Shown here one piece after another: positions 1 to 9,527 of a stretch of DNA of 64,000 nucleotides. Position numbers and translations under genes: made by a program. The stretch comes from Azospirillum sp. 412522 (GTDB taxonomy: Bacteria > Pseudomonadota > Alphaproteobacteria > Azospirillales > Azospirillaceae), in contig NZ_RWIJ01000003.1 in assembly GCF_019805165.1 (NCBI RefSeq), positions 1 to 64,000 on the forward strand, read 5' to 3'. The notes under the pieces were generated by a model, which was not told the DNA's origin, searched no databases, and saw only the letters and a program-made list of their open reading frames with translations. Numbering within the stretch: position 1 is the first letter of the stretch; every line of letters begins with the position of its first letter.

Positions 1-1072
1 CGGTGGTGGCGCCGGTCAGCGTGATCGTGCCGCTGCCGCCGACGGTGGCGGTGGCGACGTCCTTGCCGGCCAGGCGGCCGCCGTTGCTGATGGCGGCGGT
101 GATCGAGGCCTGCAGGTTGGTCGCGATGTTGACGGCGGCGTTCTGGCCGATGGAGACGTCGCCCTTGGTCGCGGTGTAGCTGAAGGCCTGGCCTTCGACC
201 GTGATGGTGAAGATGTCGCCTTCTTCGATGGTGCCGCCGACATTCACCGTGGAAACCTGCGCCGCACCCGTCTTCGCGGGGGTCGCCAGCTTCGCTTCGA
301 TCGTCTGGCTGTTGTCGAAGTAGGAGATCGTCCGGCTCTCGTCGCCATCCGACACGATGAAGTCGCGGGTCCGGCCGTTGGCGCCGCGCACCTCGATCTG
401 GACGTCGGAGAAGCTGCCCAGCGAGCTGGACATCGTGCCCGACAGCTTCAGCCCGACGAAGCCGTGGTCGTTCTCGGCCTTGGAGATGTCGCGGGTCTTG
501 CCCTCGATCGAACCGTCGCCCTTGATGCGGATCGCGTAGGTGTCGGACGAGATGACGTTGGTGACGCGGGCGTTGTCGACACCGACGATGGTGTTGACGG
601 CGGCACGGGACGCGCTGGTGCTGTCCATGCTCATGCCGTTGCCGTTGATCAGGTTCTTGCCCTGATAGCCGCTGTCGGCGGCCAGCTTGTCGATCTGGTC
701 CTTCAGCGTGTTGAACTGGGCGGCAAGCGACTTGCGGGTGGCGATCGAGGAGGCGTCGTTGCCCAGCGCCGCGTAGGCGGCGGTGGTCAGGCCCTTGGCC
801 TGGTCGACCAGCGAGTCGATCGAGGTCAGGCCCTTGTCGGCGGCCTGGATCGTGCTGATCGACTGGCCCATCGCGTCCTTCAGCGAGGACATGTCGCCGG
901 CGCGCTGGTTCAGACCCTTGGCGGCGAAGAAGGAGGTAGGACCATCCAGAGCCGAATTGATCTTGTTACCCGTCGACAGGATGTTCTGCTTCTTGTCGAT
1001 CTGCGACTGCGTGCTCTGCAGCTGCAGCAGGTTGGTGCGCATAGAAGCGGTCAGGGTCACATTACCGGCCAT
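1..1072 (-). CDS. flagellin, 3' end off window
   Basis: This gene encodes the flagellar filament protein, exported by the type III flagellar apparatus and polymerised outside the cell. The first ~150 residues have the flagellin D0/D1 pattern: an early TNLLQLQ/TQSQIDKKQNILSTG helix followed by a GLNQRAGDMSSLKDAMGQ stretch. The middle is a Thr/Ser/Gly-rich variable domain. About 357 codons are visible and the C-terminal D1/D0 helices lie beyond base 1. The ATG at 1072 is preceded by AAGGAG at a good distance and by a sigma54-like promoter. Azospirillum has polar and lateral flagellins, and I cannot tell which this is. Confidence 0.88.
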   Translation of the reverse strand, partial: MAGNVTLTASMRTNLLQLQSTQSQIDKKQNILSTGNKINSALDGPTSFFAAKGLNQRAGDMSSLKDAMGQSISTIQAADKGLTSIDSLVDQAKGLTTAAYAALGNDASSIATRKSLAAQFNTLKDQIDKLAADSGYQGKNLINGNGMSMDSTSASRAAVNTIVGVDNARVTNVISSDTYAIRIKGDGSIEGKTRDISKAENDHGFVGLKLSGTMSSSLGSFSDVQIEVRGANGRTRDFIVSDGDESRTISYFDNSQTIEAKLATPAKTGAAQVSTVNVGGTIEEGDIFTITVEGQAFSYTATKGDVSIGQNAAVNIATNLQASITAAISNGGRLAGKDVATATVGGSGTITLTGATT

Positions 1073-1153
1073 GGTCCTAGTCTCCTTCTGAGGCTGTCCC
1101 CGCGCTTGGTCATTTGACCGGCGAGGCAACGTGCGTTTTCCTGACACCACTAT

Positions 1154-1169
1154 TTCAAGCGCCGTGCCA
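1154..1169 (-). promoter_or_regulatory. sigma54-like -24/-12 promoter of the flagellin gene
   Basis: On the minus strand the sequence reads TGGCAC-GGCGC-TTGAA. The -24 element is perfect. The -12 element has TTGA instead of TTGC. It lies about 80 bases before the flagellin ATG. Flagellar genes in Azospirillum are known to need RpoN, which supports the call. The missing -12 C weakens it. Confidence 0.5.
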
Positions 1170-1366
1170 ACTCCGGTGATGTGCCATAAGTGGCTGATTT
1201 TCCTATGGAATAAAAATGGGTCGGCAAAAAGGGCAGGGTTGGGCCGGCCCCTTCCGGTCCGGCGCCCGAAAAAAATTCCCGGAATCTTTTGCCGGTGACG
1301 GACGGTTCTGCCGATGTGTCCGACGGTAAGAAACTTCCCACCACCCGCCATGGCCCCGTGTCCGGC

Positions 1367-1413
1367 GATCGGATTCACGCGCCAAACCGATTCCGATTTC
1401 ACGCGATCCGATC
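1367..1413. repeat. 47-bp dispersed intergenic repeat, copy 1
   Basis: The element begins and ends with GATC. Read on the plus strand it contains GATTCACGC, a CAAAxCGATxCCGATT core and TCACGCGATCCGATC. A near-identical copy in the opposite orientation lies at 40066-40112, with about five differences over 47 bases. The element sits in the flagellin-RidA intergenic region (1073-1492), which otherwise holds only the flagellin promoter. Confidence 0.75.
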
Positions 1414-1492
1414 TATGGTCGGGCTCCAAACCACGTCCCAAACATCGAACGCATGGCCCCACACAGGCCAAAGCAGGGAAGGGAGAAGCATC

Positions 1493-1960
1493 ATGACCGG
1501 TCGGATCGACGCGCGCCTCGCGGAGCTGGGCATCGAATTGCCGCAGGCCGCCGCCCCGGTGGCCGCCTACGTGCCCTACACCCGTTCGGGCAACACCCTC
1601 TACATCTCGGGCCAGGTCACGGTCTGGAACGGCGAGCGCAAGTTCGTCGGCAAGGTCGGCCAGGACTTCACGGTGGAGCAGGGCAAGGACGCCGCGCGCC
1701 TGTGCGCGCTGAACATCCTGGCCCAGGCCAAGGCCGCGCTGGGCGGCGACCTGGACCGCGTCACCCGCGTGCTGCGGCTGGGCGGCTTCGTCAACTCCGG
1801 CGCCGATTTCCACGATCACCCGCTGGTCATCAACGGTGCGTCGGAGCTGATGCGCGACGTCTTCGGCGAGGCCGGCCAGCACGCCCGTGCCGCCGTCGGC
1901 GCTCCGTCGCTGCCCGGCAACGTCGCGGTCGAGGTCGACGCGATCCTGGAGGTGGCCTGA
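1493..1960 (+). CDS. RidA/YjgF family protein
   Basis: The 155-residue product matches the Rid family, small trimeric proteins that hydrolyse reactive enamine/imine intermediates released by PLP enzymes. Family features visible are the YTRSGNTLYISGQ segment near residue 30, the LGGFVNSGADFHDHP segment in the middle and the final ARAAVGAPSLPGNVAVEV segment. This is the longer RidA subgroup (about 150 residues) often annotated as a translation-initiation-inhibitor-like protein. The ATG at 1493 is chosen because GGGAGAAG lies just upstream. The true substrate cannot be read from the sequence. Confidence 0.88.
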   Translation: MTGRIDARLAELGIELPQAAAPVAAYVPYTRSGNTLYISGQVTVWNGERKFVGKVGQDFTVEQGKDAARLCALNILAQAKAALGGDLDRVTRVLRLGGFVNSGADFHDHPLVINGASELMRDVFGEAGQHARAAVGAPSLPGNVAVEVDAILEVA

Positions 1961-2054
1961 CCTGCTTCAGGGCCAGGGGTCCCGGCGGTGACGGCGCCTT
2001 GCTGTCGCGCGGCATGAGGCCTACCTCCTTGCCATGGTTCAAGGAGACGCATGC

Positions 2055-3218
2055 ATGCCCGACGGCAACGAGGCGATCACCGTCAAGGTTCTGACTGGGA
2101 TCGGCGAGGCGGACCAGCAGGGCTGGGACGCCTGCGCCGGTCCCGGCAACCCGTTCCTCTCCCACGCCTTCCTGCTGGCGCTGGAGGAATCGGGGTCGGC
2201 GACCGGCAAGTCCGGCTGGCAGCCCAGCCATCTCGCCGCCTATGACGGGTCCGGCCGCATGGTCGGCGCGGTCCCGGCCTATCTGAAAAGCCATTCCTAT
2301 GGCGAATATGTCTTCGACCACGCCTGGGCCAACGCCTTCGAGCGGGCCGGCGGCAGCTATTATCCCAAGCTCCAGGTGGCGGTGCCCTTCACCCCGGTTC
2401 CGGGGCCGCGGCTGCTGGCGGCACCCGGACCGCAGGCCGATGCCGTCGCCGATGCGCTGGTTTCGGCGCTGGAGCAGGTGACGGAACGCTATGGCGTCTC
2501 CTCCGCCCACGTCACCTTTCCGGAGCGCCCGGATTGGGACCGGCTGGGTCAGGCCGGGTGGCTGCAGCGGCTGGGCGTGCAGTATCATTGGCACAACCGC
2601 GGCTATGGCAGCTTCGACGCGTTCCTGGAGGCGCTGAACTCCCGCAAGCGCAAGGCGATCCGCAAGGAGCGGCGCGAAGTGGCCGAGAGCAGCGTCCGCC
2701 TGCACACCCTGACCGGCGACGACCTGAAGCCGGAGCATTGGGACGCCTTCCACCGCTTCTACCTGGACACCGCGGACCGCAAATGGGGAGGCGGCTATCT
2801 CAACCGCCGCTTCTTCGAGCTGCTGGGCCGGACCATGGCCGACCGGGTGGTGCTGGTGATGTGCGAGGATGGCGGGGAGTGGGTGGCCGGGGCGCTGAAC
2901 CTGCTGGGCGACGATGCGCTGTACGGCCGCAACTGGGGCTCCGACGGGAGTTACCGCTTCCTGCATTTCGAGGCGTGCTATTACCGCGCGCTGGACTTCG
3001 CCATCGAGCGCGGCCTGGCGCGGGTCGAGGCCGGCGCCCAGGGCGAGCACAAGATCCAGCGTGGCTATCTGCCGGTGCCGACCTACAGCGCCCACTGGAT
3101 CGCCGACCCGGGCTTCCGCCGCGCGGTGGACCGCTACCTCAAGCAGGAACGTCCGGCGGTGGAGGCGGAGATCGAAGCGCTGGACGAGGAACTGTCGCCT
3201 TACCGGCGGGACGGCTGA
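2055..3218 (+). CDS. GNAT-like N-acyltransferase, DUF482/COG3146 family
   Basis: The 387-residue protein resembles the DUF482 family of predicted N-acyltransferases, which have a FemAB/GNAT-like fold. Typical segments are PFLSHAFLLALEESGS near residue 35, a long central region with RKRKAIRKERRE, and a C-terminal GAQGEHKIQRGY motif that is the family signature. The ATG at 2055 follows AAGGAG at 2041. The gene follows RidA by 94 bases on the same strand and may be co-transcribed. The acceptor is unknown. Confidence 0.8.
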   Translation: MPDGNEAITVKVLTGIGEADQQGWDACAGPGNPFLSHAFLLALEESGSATGKSGWQPSHLAAYDGSGRMVGAVPAYLKSHSYGEYVFDHAWANAFERAGGSYYPKLQVAVPFTPVPGPRLLAAPGPQADAVADALVSALEQVTERYGVSSAHVTFPERPDWDRLGQAGWLQRLGVQYHWHNRGYGSFDAFLEALNSRKRKAIRKERREVAESSVRLHTLTGDDLKPEHWDAFHRFYLDTADRKWGGGYLNRRFFELLGRTMADRVVLVMCEDGGEWVAGALNLLGDDALYGRNWGSDGSYRFLHFEACYYRALDFAIERGLARVEAGAQGEHKIQRGYLPVPTYSAHWIADPGFRRAVDRYLKQERPAVEAEIEALDEELSPYRRDG

Positions 3219-3231
3219 GCGTTACGTCCCG

Positions 3232-4344
3232 TCAAGCCCAGCCGGCGAGCACCGTGGCGGCGTCGCTTTCCCGCAGGGGCGCCCGCTCCGGCGGCGGGGC
3301 GCCATCGACGCGCAGGCCCATCAGCGTCTCCACCAGCGGCTCCGGTCCCGGCGTGACCCGAACCTGCCCGCGTGCGGCGATGTGCGGGTGGGCGGGGACT
3401 TCCGCCAGCTCCGGCAGAGCCTCGAAACAGCAGTCGACGGGGTCGAGCAGGGCCTTCCACTCCGCCAGCGTCCGGCCGGCGAACAGGCTGTCGAGCTCCG
3501 CGGTCAGCGCGGTCTGGGGCAGGGGATCCTCCTGCCGGGCGATCCAGTCGGGGCGGCCGACCGCTTCGCAGAAGCCGGCCCAGAACTTGGCCTCCAGCGC
3601 CGACAGGGTGACGAAGCGGCCGTCGGCGGTGCGGTAGATGCGGTAGCAGGCGGCCCCGCCCGACAGCAGCGCCTCGCCGCGCTTCGGCAGGGTGCCGCGC
3701 GCCGCGGCGGTCAGGGTCATCCCCTGCCAGCCCAGCACCGATTCCATGATCGACAGGTCGAGGAAGCTGCCCTGGCCGGTCCGTTCGCGTCCCAGCAGCG
3801 CGCCGGCCACCGCCAGCGCCGCCTGCTGGGCGGAGGCGAAATCGGCGACCGGCAGATAGCCGATGACCGGCCGGTCCGGCAGCCCGGAGGCGTCCAGCCC
3901 GCCGCCGACAGCCATGTAGTTCAGGTCGTGCCCGGCCCGCGCCGCGTAGGGTCCGTCATAGCCCCAGCCCGACAGGCTGGCATGGACCAGCCGCGGGTTG
4001 ATCTCCCGCAGCCGCTCGCGCCCCAGCCCCAGCTTGTCCATCACGCCGGGCCGGTAGCTCTCGACCAGCGCGTCGGCCTTCGCAAGCAGGGCCTCCAGCG
4101 CCGCGCGGCCGTCGGCCGATTTCAGGTCGATGCGGACGATGGTCTTGCCGGCGTTCAGCAGCTTGTAGGCTGCGGTGGTGCCGTCGCTGTCCACCGGCCC
4201 CAGCCGGCGCAGCGGGTCGCCGCCCGGCGGCTCCACCTTGACCACCGTGGCGCCCAAGTCGCCCAGCAGCTGCGCCGCATAGGGGCCGGGCAGATATTGC
4301 CCGAGATCGACGATGCGCAGTCCGGCCAGGAAGGTCAGCGGCAT
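3232..4344 (-). CDS. CaiB/BaiF family CoA-transferase (alpha-methylacyl-CoA racemase type)
   Basis: The 370-residue protein is a class III (family III) CoA-transferase or racemase. It shows the N-terminal LRIVDLGQYLPGPYAAQLLGDLGATVVKVEPP segment, which carries the family's nucleotide-handling region, and the conserved Asp segment (QGSFLDLSIMES) near residue 195. Sequence character is closer to alpha-methylacyl-CoA racemases than to formyl- or oxalyl-CoA transferases, but the substrate cannot be assigned. It starts 7 bases after moaA ends, so the two are probably co-transcribed although their functions look unrelated. Confidence 0.85.
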   Translation of the reverse strand: MPLTFLAGLRIVDLGQYLPGPYAAQLLGDLGATVVKVEPPGGDPLRRLGPVDSDGTTAAYKLLNAGKTIVRIDLKSADGRAALEALLAKADALVESYRPGVMDKLGLGRERLREINPRLVHASLSGWGYDGPYAARAGHDLNYMAVGGGLDASGLPDRPVIGYLPVADFASAQQAALAVAGALLGRERTGQGSFLDLSIMESVLGWQGMTLTAAARGTLPKRGEALLSGGAACYRIYRTADGRFVTLSALEAKFWAGFCEAVGRPDWIARQEDPLPQTALTAELDSLFAGRTLAEWKALLDPVDCCFEALPELAEVPAHPHIAARGQVRVTPGPEPLVETLMGLRVDGAPPPERAPLRESDAATVLAGWA

Positions 4345-4351
4345 GGCGGCG

Positions 4352-5392
4352 TCAGCCCCCGGTGACGCTCATGTGCCGGCCGACGGCCGGACCCTGGTGG
4401 CGGCGGTCGATGATGAAGTCGTGGCCCTTGGGCTTGCGGGTGATCGCCTCGCGCACCGCGTCGATCAGCGGGCCGTCCTCGTCGCTGACGCGCATCGGGG
4501 TACGCAGGTCGGCGGCGTCCTCCTGGCCCAGGCACATGTAGAGCGTGCCGGTGCAGGTCAGCCGCACGCGGTTGCAGCTTTCGCAGAAATTGTGGGTCAG
4601 CGGCGTGATGAAGCCGACGCGCTGGCCGGTCTCCTCCACCCGCACATAGCGGGCGGGGCCGCCGGTGCGGTGGTCGCTCTCGGTCAGGGTCCAGCGCTTC
4701 TGCAGCTCGGCCTTCAGCATGGTCAGCGGCCAGTACTGGTCGAGCCGGGCGCCCTCGCCGATGTCGCCCATCGGCATCACCTCGATGAAGGTCAGGTCGA
4801 AGCCCTGCTCGCCGCACCACGCCACCATGCGGTGGACTTCGTCGTCGTTGACGCCCTTCAGCGCCACCGTATTGATCTTGACCTTCAGCCCGGCCTCCTT
4901 GGCCGCCTGGATGCCGCCCAGGATCTTGTCCAGCTTGCCCCAGCGGGTGATGGCCTGGAACTTGTGCGGGTCCAGCGTGTCGAGCGAGACGTTGATCCGC
5001 CGCACCCCGGCCTCATACAGCCCGGCGGCATGCTTGAACAGCATGGTGCCGTTGGTGGTCAGCGTCAGCTCGTCGAGGTCGCCCGCCTTGATGTGGCGGC
5101 CCAGCGAATGGATCAGCCGCATCACGTCGCGCCGGACCAGCGGCTCGCCGCCGGTCAGCCGCAGCTTGCGCGTGCCCAGCTTGACGAAGGCGCTGCACAG
5201 CCGGTCCAACTCCTCCAGCGTCAGCACCTCCGCCTTCGGCAGGAAGCTCATGTCCTCCGCCATGCAGTAGACGCAGCGGAGGTCGCAGCGGTCGGTCACC
5301 GATACGCGCAGATATTCCACCTTGCGGCCGAACGGATCGACGAGCGGGGCGAGGCTGGCTGGCGACTGGGCTTCTGACACGGGATCGATCAT
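4352..5392 (-). CDS. moaA: GTP 3',8-cyclase MoaA (molybdenum cofactor biosynthesis)
   Basis: MoaA is a radical-SAM enzyme that converts GTP to (8S)-3',8-cyclo-7,8-dihydro-GTP, the first step of molybdopterin synthesis. The radical-SAM cluster motif CX3CX2C is at C36, C40 and C43. The second 4Fe-4S site is in the C-terminal [15 protein letters not shown] segment. The protein ends in the Gly-Gly tail needed for activity. The ATG at 5392 gives 346 residues, the normal family length. An upstream extension to 5482 has no family similarity. The gene lies near FDH and Moco/W genes, consistent with a Moco-dependent formate dehydrogenase. Confidence 0.95.
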   Translation of the reverse strand: MIDPVSEAQSPASLAPLVDPFGRKVEYLRVSVTDRCDLRCVYCMAEDMSFLPKAEVLTLEELDRLCSAFVKLGTRKLRLTGGEPLVRRDVMRLIHSLGRHIKAGDLDELTLTTNGTMLFKHAAGLYEAGVRRINVSLDTLDPHKFQAITRWGKLDKILGGIQAAKEAGLKVKINTVALKGVNDDEVHRMVAWCGEQGFDLTFIEVMPMGDIGEGARLDQYWPLTMLKAELQKRWTLTESDHRTGGPARYVRVEETGQRVGFITPLTHNFCESCNRVRLTCTGTLYMCLGQEDAADLRTPMRVSDEDGPLIDAVREAITRKPKGHDFIIDRRHQGPAVGRHMSVTGG

Positions 5393-5525
5393 CACTGGAC
5401 TCCGGGAGCGGCCGCTGACGGGCCACCACAGTATATGTTCGCCACACGCACGATGTGCAACGGTGACGGGACCGTATTCCACATCACGGTATGCCGACTT
5501 TGACGGCGATCAAGGGGTCTCGGCG

Positions 5526-7580
5526 TCACATCAGCTTTTGCCGCACCGCCGCCTGCCGCGCCTCCCGCTCCGCCTCCTCGCGTTCGCGCAGGTCGTCGTC
5601 GGTGGTGCGGGGCACCGGCCGCTGACCCAGTGCGAAGGGCTCGTTGCCGTGTTCGAACTGGTCGCGGACCCGGCAGTCCTCGCACATGCGGATGCGGTTG
5701 GCGGCCTCCGGCGTCGCGAACATCCAGTGCTTGCCGGCCAGCGTCGTCACGATCTTCTCGATCGAGGATTTGGTGGCGAAGGGCTTGCCGCAGGCGACGC
5801 AGCAGAAGGGTTCCTCCTCCTTCACCACCACGGCGCCGCGGGCCCGGTCGCGGAAATCGATCTCCGGCACCAGGGAGACGACCTTCTCCGGGCAGACGGA
5901 CTTGCACAGGCCGCACTGCACGCAGGCATCCTGGGCGAAGGACAGCATCGGCTTGTCGGCATTGTCCAGAAGCGCGCCGGTCGGGCAGGCGCCGACGCAG
6001 GACAGGCAGAGCGTGCAGCCCGCCACGTCGACCGACACCCGGCCGAAGGGGGCGCCCGGCGGCAGCGGCAGGACCTCCACCGGGGCCGGGGCGGCCTTGT
6101 GCAGGTGGCGCAGCGCCAGCATGGTCACGGTGCGCTTCGGTCCCATCGGCAGGAACATTCCCGCCTCGACCTCGTCCGCGGGCAGCGCCCACAGCTCGTC
6201 GGCCACGGAGTCGGGATCGGCGGCGTCGATCACCGCCACCCGGCCGGAGCCGTAGCCGAGTCCGCTGAAGGCGGCCTCGGCCAGCCCGACCTGGGCGGCG
6301 AGGCCGGCGGTTTCCCCCTCGTTCTCCGGCCCGGTCAGCAGGCGGACATGGGTGCAGCCATAGGCCAGCGCCAGCGCGAACAGGTCGAAGCCGACCTGCG
6401 TCACCTCGTTCAGCGCGAAGGGGAGCACGCGGGCCGGCAGGCCGCGGCCATGCCGCGCCATCATGCCGACCAGCGCGTCGCCGTGGCGCGGGTCGTGGAT
6501 CAGCAGGGCGGGGGCGGTGCCGCCGGCCTTGCGATAGGTGCCCAGCAGGGTGCGCAGCCGTTCATAGACGGTGGCGGCGGGCGGCAGGGCGTAGGTCGCC
6601 GCCCCGGTCGGGCAGACCGCGGCGCAGGAGCCGCAGCCGGCGCAGACATGCGGGTCGATGGCGACATGGTCGCCGTTCGGCGTGATCGCCCCGGTCGGGC
6701 AGACGTCCAGGCAGCGGGTGCAGCCGGTCTTGCGGCTGCGCGAATGGGCGCAGAGATCGGCCTTGAAGTCGACGAAGCGCGGCTTCTCGAACTCGCCGAC
6801 CAGATCGGCGATGTCCAGCAGCGCCTTGGCGACCTGGGCCGGGCTGCTCGGGTCCGGGCGCAGGTAGCCGTCGCGGCGCTTGTGGTCGGGGAACAGCGGC
6901 GTGCCGCCGGTCAAATCAAGGATCAGGTCGCAGCGGGCCGACGCCCCCTGCCGCACCGGCTCGAAGCCCAGCGCCCCGCGCGAGGAGGGCAAGGCGGGGG
7001 CATAGTCGTCCACCACGATCTCGAAGGCGCCGACCCAGCCGCGGGCGCTGCGGATGCGGCCGCGGAAGATCGCAGCGTCCATCACCGGCGGCGGCGGGAT
7101 ATCCTTGGCGCTGGTCAGCAGGATGGTGACGTCCAGCCGCTTGGCCAGCTCCCGACCGGCCTCGATGGCGCGCTCGTCGCTGCCGTAGACCAGGCAGGTG
7201 CCCTGCGAGGTCAGCGTCAGGGCGCCGGTGGGCGGGATCGGCAGGGCGGCCTCCGCCAGCAATGCGGCGATCTTCGGCAGGGCCAGTTCGCCCTCGTCCG
7301 ACCAGCCGGCGCGCTCGCGGATGTTGGTGAAGGTCAGGGACGTGTCCGGCGCCACCTCCGCCGCGACCTCGCTGAACAGCGGCGCCTCCTGCGTGCAGGC
7401 GACCAGCAGCGGCAGGCCGCCGGCAATGGCCGCCTCGAAACGGTCGAGCTGCGTCCGGCACAGCTGGGTATGCACCGGGACGGCGCCGCCGTCACCGCAG
7501 GCCTTGCCCAGCGCCGCCCCGTCCAGCGCGATGCTGTGCGCGCAGTCGCAGACGAGCACCGTCCGATCGCCGATCTTCAT
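5526..7580 (-). CDS. large 4Fe-4S polyferredoxin associated with formate dehydrogenase
   Basis: The protein is 684 residues from the ATG at 7580 (702 if 7634 is used; neither start has a strong ribosome site). Two blocks each carry two ferredoxin-type 4Fe-4S motifs: CTRCLDVCP with CAGCGSCAAVCP in the middle, and CTLCLSCVGACP with CVQCGLCKSVCP near residue 530. The C-terminus adds a CVAC...CEDC pair that looks like a zinc ribbon. The N-terminal third has a CDCAHSI segment and no recognised domain. Related proteins occur beside DUF3305/DUF3306 and FDH genes in other alphaproteobacteria. A soluble electron-transfer or FDH-maturation role is inferred. Confidence 0.75.
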   Translation of the reverse strand: MKIGDRTVLVCDCAHSIALDGAALGKACGDGGAVPVHTQLCRTQLDRFEAAIAGGLPLLVACTQEAPLFSEVAAEVAPDTSLTFTNIRERAGWSDEGELALPKIAALLAEAALPIPPTGALTLTSQGTCLVYGSDERAIEAGRELAKRLDVTILLTSAKDIPPPPVMDAAIFRGRIRSARGWVGAFEIVVDDYAPALPSSRGALGFEPVRQGASARCDLILDLTGGTPLFPDHKRRDGYLRPDPSSPAQVAKALLDIADLVGEFEKPRFVDFKADLCAHSRSRKTGCTRCLDVCPTGAITPNGDHVAIDPHVCAGCGSCAAVCPTGAATYALPPAATVYERLRTLLGTYRKAGGTAPALLIHDPRHGDALVGMMARHGRGLPARVLPFALNEVTQVGFDLFALALAYGCTHVRLLTGPENEGETAGLAAQVGLAEAAFSGLGYGSGRVAVIDAADPDSVADELWALPADEVEAGMFLPMGPKRTVTMLALRHLHKAAPAPVEVLPLPPGAPFGRVSVDVAGCTLCLSCVGACPTGALLDNADKPMLSFAQDACVQCGLCKSVCPEKVVSLVPEIDFRDRARGAVVVKEEEPFCCVACGKPFATKSSIEKIVTTLAGKHWMFATPEAANRIRMCEDCRVRDQFEHGNEPFALGQRPVPRTTDDDLREREEAEREARQAAVRQKLM

Positions 7581-7695
7581 CGTTCTCAAAACCCCTGTCG
7601 CTTGGGGCAGGCGCCCCTGGCTCTCGACAGTCATATGGGGGAATGCGGCGGGATGGGAATGGGAATCTTGTCAGGGGCGGTCAAGGCGGCCGGGA

Positions 7696-8694
7696 TCAGC
7701 GCGGTCCGCCTTCGCTCCGTGGACCCGGCCGCAGTGCGGAGGCGTCGTCATGATACCCCTTGCTGCCCACCGCCAGAGCGGCCGGACTGCGGAAGTCGGT
7801 GCCGGCCGCGAGGCTGTCCAGCATCCGGCGGAAATCATGGCGGGGAGTCCAGCCCAGCTCGTCCCGGGCGCGCCGGTTGACATAGACCCGGTCGATGCCG
7901 GGGAACAGCCGCCATCCCCGGGCGGCATACAGCGCGGCGGCGTCCGGGAAAAGACGGTGGACGACGGCGGCAGCGTCCCGGCGCAGGGTCGGCAGATCGT
8001 CGCGGGTGAAGGGAGTGGTGGCGGAGACGATGTAGCGGCCGAAGCCGATCTCCGGCGCCCTCTCGGCGGCGAGCAGATGCGCGGTCACGATGTCGGCGAG
8101 GTCGGCGCGGCGATTCAGCAGTTCGTTCGCCTGGGCGTTCGCGGTGTCGTAGAGGCTGCTCACCACAGGATCGTCGTCCGGTTCGGGGAAGAAGCGGGAG
8201 GTGCGCAGCACGACCGCAGGCAGGCCGTGGCGGCGGGCGAACAGCTCGCACAGGCTCTCCGCCGCGACCTTGGTCACGCCGTAGATGTTCTTGGGCACCG
8301 GCGTCACCTCCTCGGTGATCCAGGCGGCCGGTTCGCCTTCGGCGGGGGTGAGGGCGTCGCCGAAGGCGCTGGTGGTGCTGGTGAAGACGAAAGCCCGGAC
8401 GCCGGCCGCCACCGACTCTTCCAGCAGCGCCAGCGTGCCGGTCAGGTTGGTGTCGACGAACTGCTGGCGGCTGTGGGTTCCGACATGGGGCTTGTGCAGC
8501 GTGGCGGTGTGATAGACCACCTCGACGCCGCGCAGGCATCGGCGCAAGAACCCACGGTCGCTGATGGAGCCGACATGGCGGGTGAAGGGGGACGGCTTCA
8601 AGTCGAGCCCGTCCGCCGACCGGCCTTCGGCGCGCAGGTGACGCATGAGGGCCTCGCCCAGATGGCCCGAACTGCCGGTTACGAGACTGGTCAT
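7696..8694 (-). CDS. NAD(P)-dependent epimerase/dehydratase (extended SDR)
   Basis: The 332-residue protein has a Rossmann nucleotide site TGSSGHLG at residues 5-12 and the catalytic Tyr-Lys pair in NIYGVTK. The TSTTSAFG segment supplies the catalytic Ser/Thr. This is the extended short-chain dehydrogenase family of nucleotide-sugar epimerases. The ATG at 8694 is preceded by GGGAGG. No neighbour identifies the sugar. The next gene upstream is on the same strand but separate. Confidence 0.85.
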   Translation of the reverse strand: MTSLVTGSSGHLGEALMRHLRAEGRSADGLDLKPSPFTRHVGSISDRGFLRRCLRGVEVVYHTATLHKPHVGTHSRQQFVDTNLTGTLALLEESVAAGVRAFVFTSTTSAFGDALTPAEGEPAAWITEEVTPVPKNIYGVTKVAAESLCELFARRHGLPAVVLRTSRFFPEPDDDPVVSSLYDTANAQANELLNRRADLADIVTAHLLAAERAPEIGFGRYIVSATTPFTRDDLPTLRRDAAAVVHRLFPDAAALYAARGWRLFPGIDRVYVNRRARDELGWTPRHDFRRMLDSLAAGTDFRSPAALAVGSKGYHDDASALRPGPRSEGGPR

Positions 8695-8844
8695 CGCCGG
8701 TCGCCTCCCTGTCCGCCGCTGCTCCCCGCCCAATCGGTGGCGGGGATGACGGGGGAAGGCTAGCGGCCGGCCGGCAGAGGGGCCACGCATAAGATATGCG
8801 CGACAGGCGGCCGGAGGCCTCAGGTCGTTGGCTTTCCGCGTCGT

Positions 8845-9390
8845 TCAGGGTGGCAGGGTGGTCACCAGGCGCGCCGGGCTGCCGTCGGCCAGCGGCAACC
8901 GTTCCCACAGGGCGCGGCCGGGGCGGATCGGCAGCAGGGTATCGCCGTTGCTCCCGGTGTCGATGGCGAGCGAAGCGCATCGGTCCTCATGCCAGCCGAG
9001 CGCATCAAGGCCGTCTTCCGCCGCCAGGATGGCCGGCGAGGCGTAGACCAGCAACGAGCGGCCGAGGAAATCCGCCGGGTCGCCCCGCCATTCCCCCCGG
9101 CGGGCTGGCGAAGCGGCGAGCAGCCGGTGCGTACGGTCGCAGATCAGATGGACCTTGAGGGCCGATGTCTCGACGAGGCGTCGCAACGCCGCGTCTTGCG
9201 ACGGAACGGGCGGTGTGGCCAGCAGCCGCTCCGCCGCGGCGATCCGGTCGGGTGGAATCGGCAGTTCCCCGCGCTCCCACCGGGAAACGGTGGCCTGCGC
9301 CACGCCGAGCAATTCCGCGAGATGGGCCTGCTTCATGCCGCGCAAAACGCGCAGGCGCCGTAGGATTCGCCCGAATGCCTGTATCGCCAT
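8845..9390 (-). CDS. XRE-family transcriptional regulator
   Basis: The 181-residue protein begins with a lambda-repressor-type helix-turn-helix (residues ~8-60), including MKQAHLAELLGVAQATVSRWERGE. The remaining ~115 residues are a possible sensory or PAS-like domain with no clear family. It lies directly downstream of tupA-tupB on the same strand, about 140 bases away, so control of oxyanion uptake or formate dehydrogenase is plausible but unproven. Confidence 0.82.
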   Translation of the reverse strand: MAIQAFGRILRRLRVLRGMKQAHLAELLGVAQATVSRWERGELPIPPDRIAAAERLLATPPVPSQDAALRRLVETSALKVHLICDRTHRLLAASPARRGEWRGDPADFLGRSLLVYASPAILAAEDGLDALGWHEDRCASLAIDTGSNGDTLLPIRPGRALWERLPLADGSPARLVTTLPP

Positions 9391-9527
9391 GGGGTGACCC
9401 GCTCCGCTGTCCGAGACCCTCGACCTCCTCATCCTCACGTCGCTCGGCGGCAGAGGCAAGTGCGCGCTGGTCGTGACGAAGGGGCCACCCATGTTCCGAC
9501 AATCGGTTGCAGATTCCCTGCCTTCCG

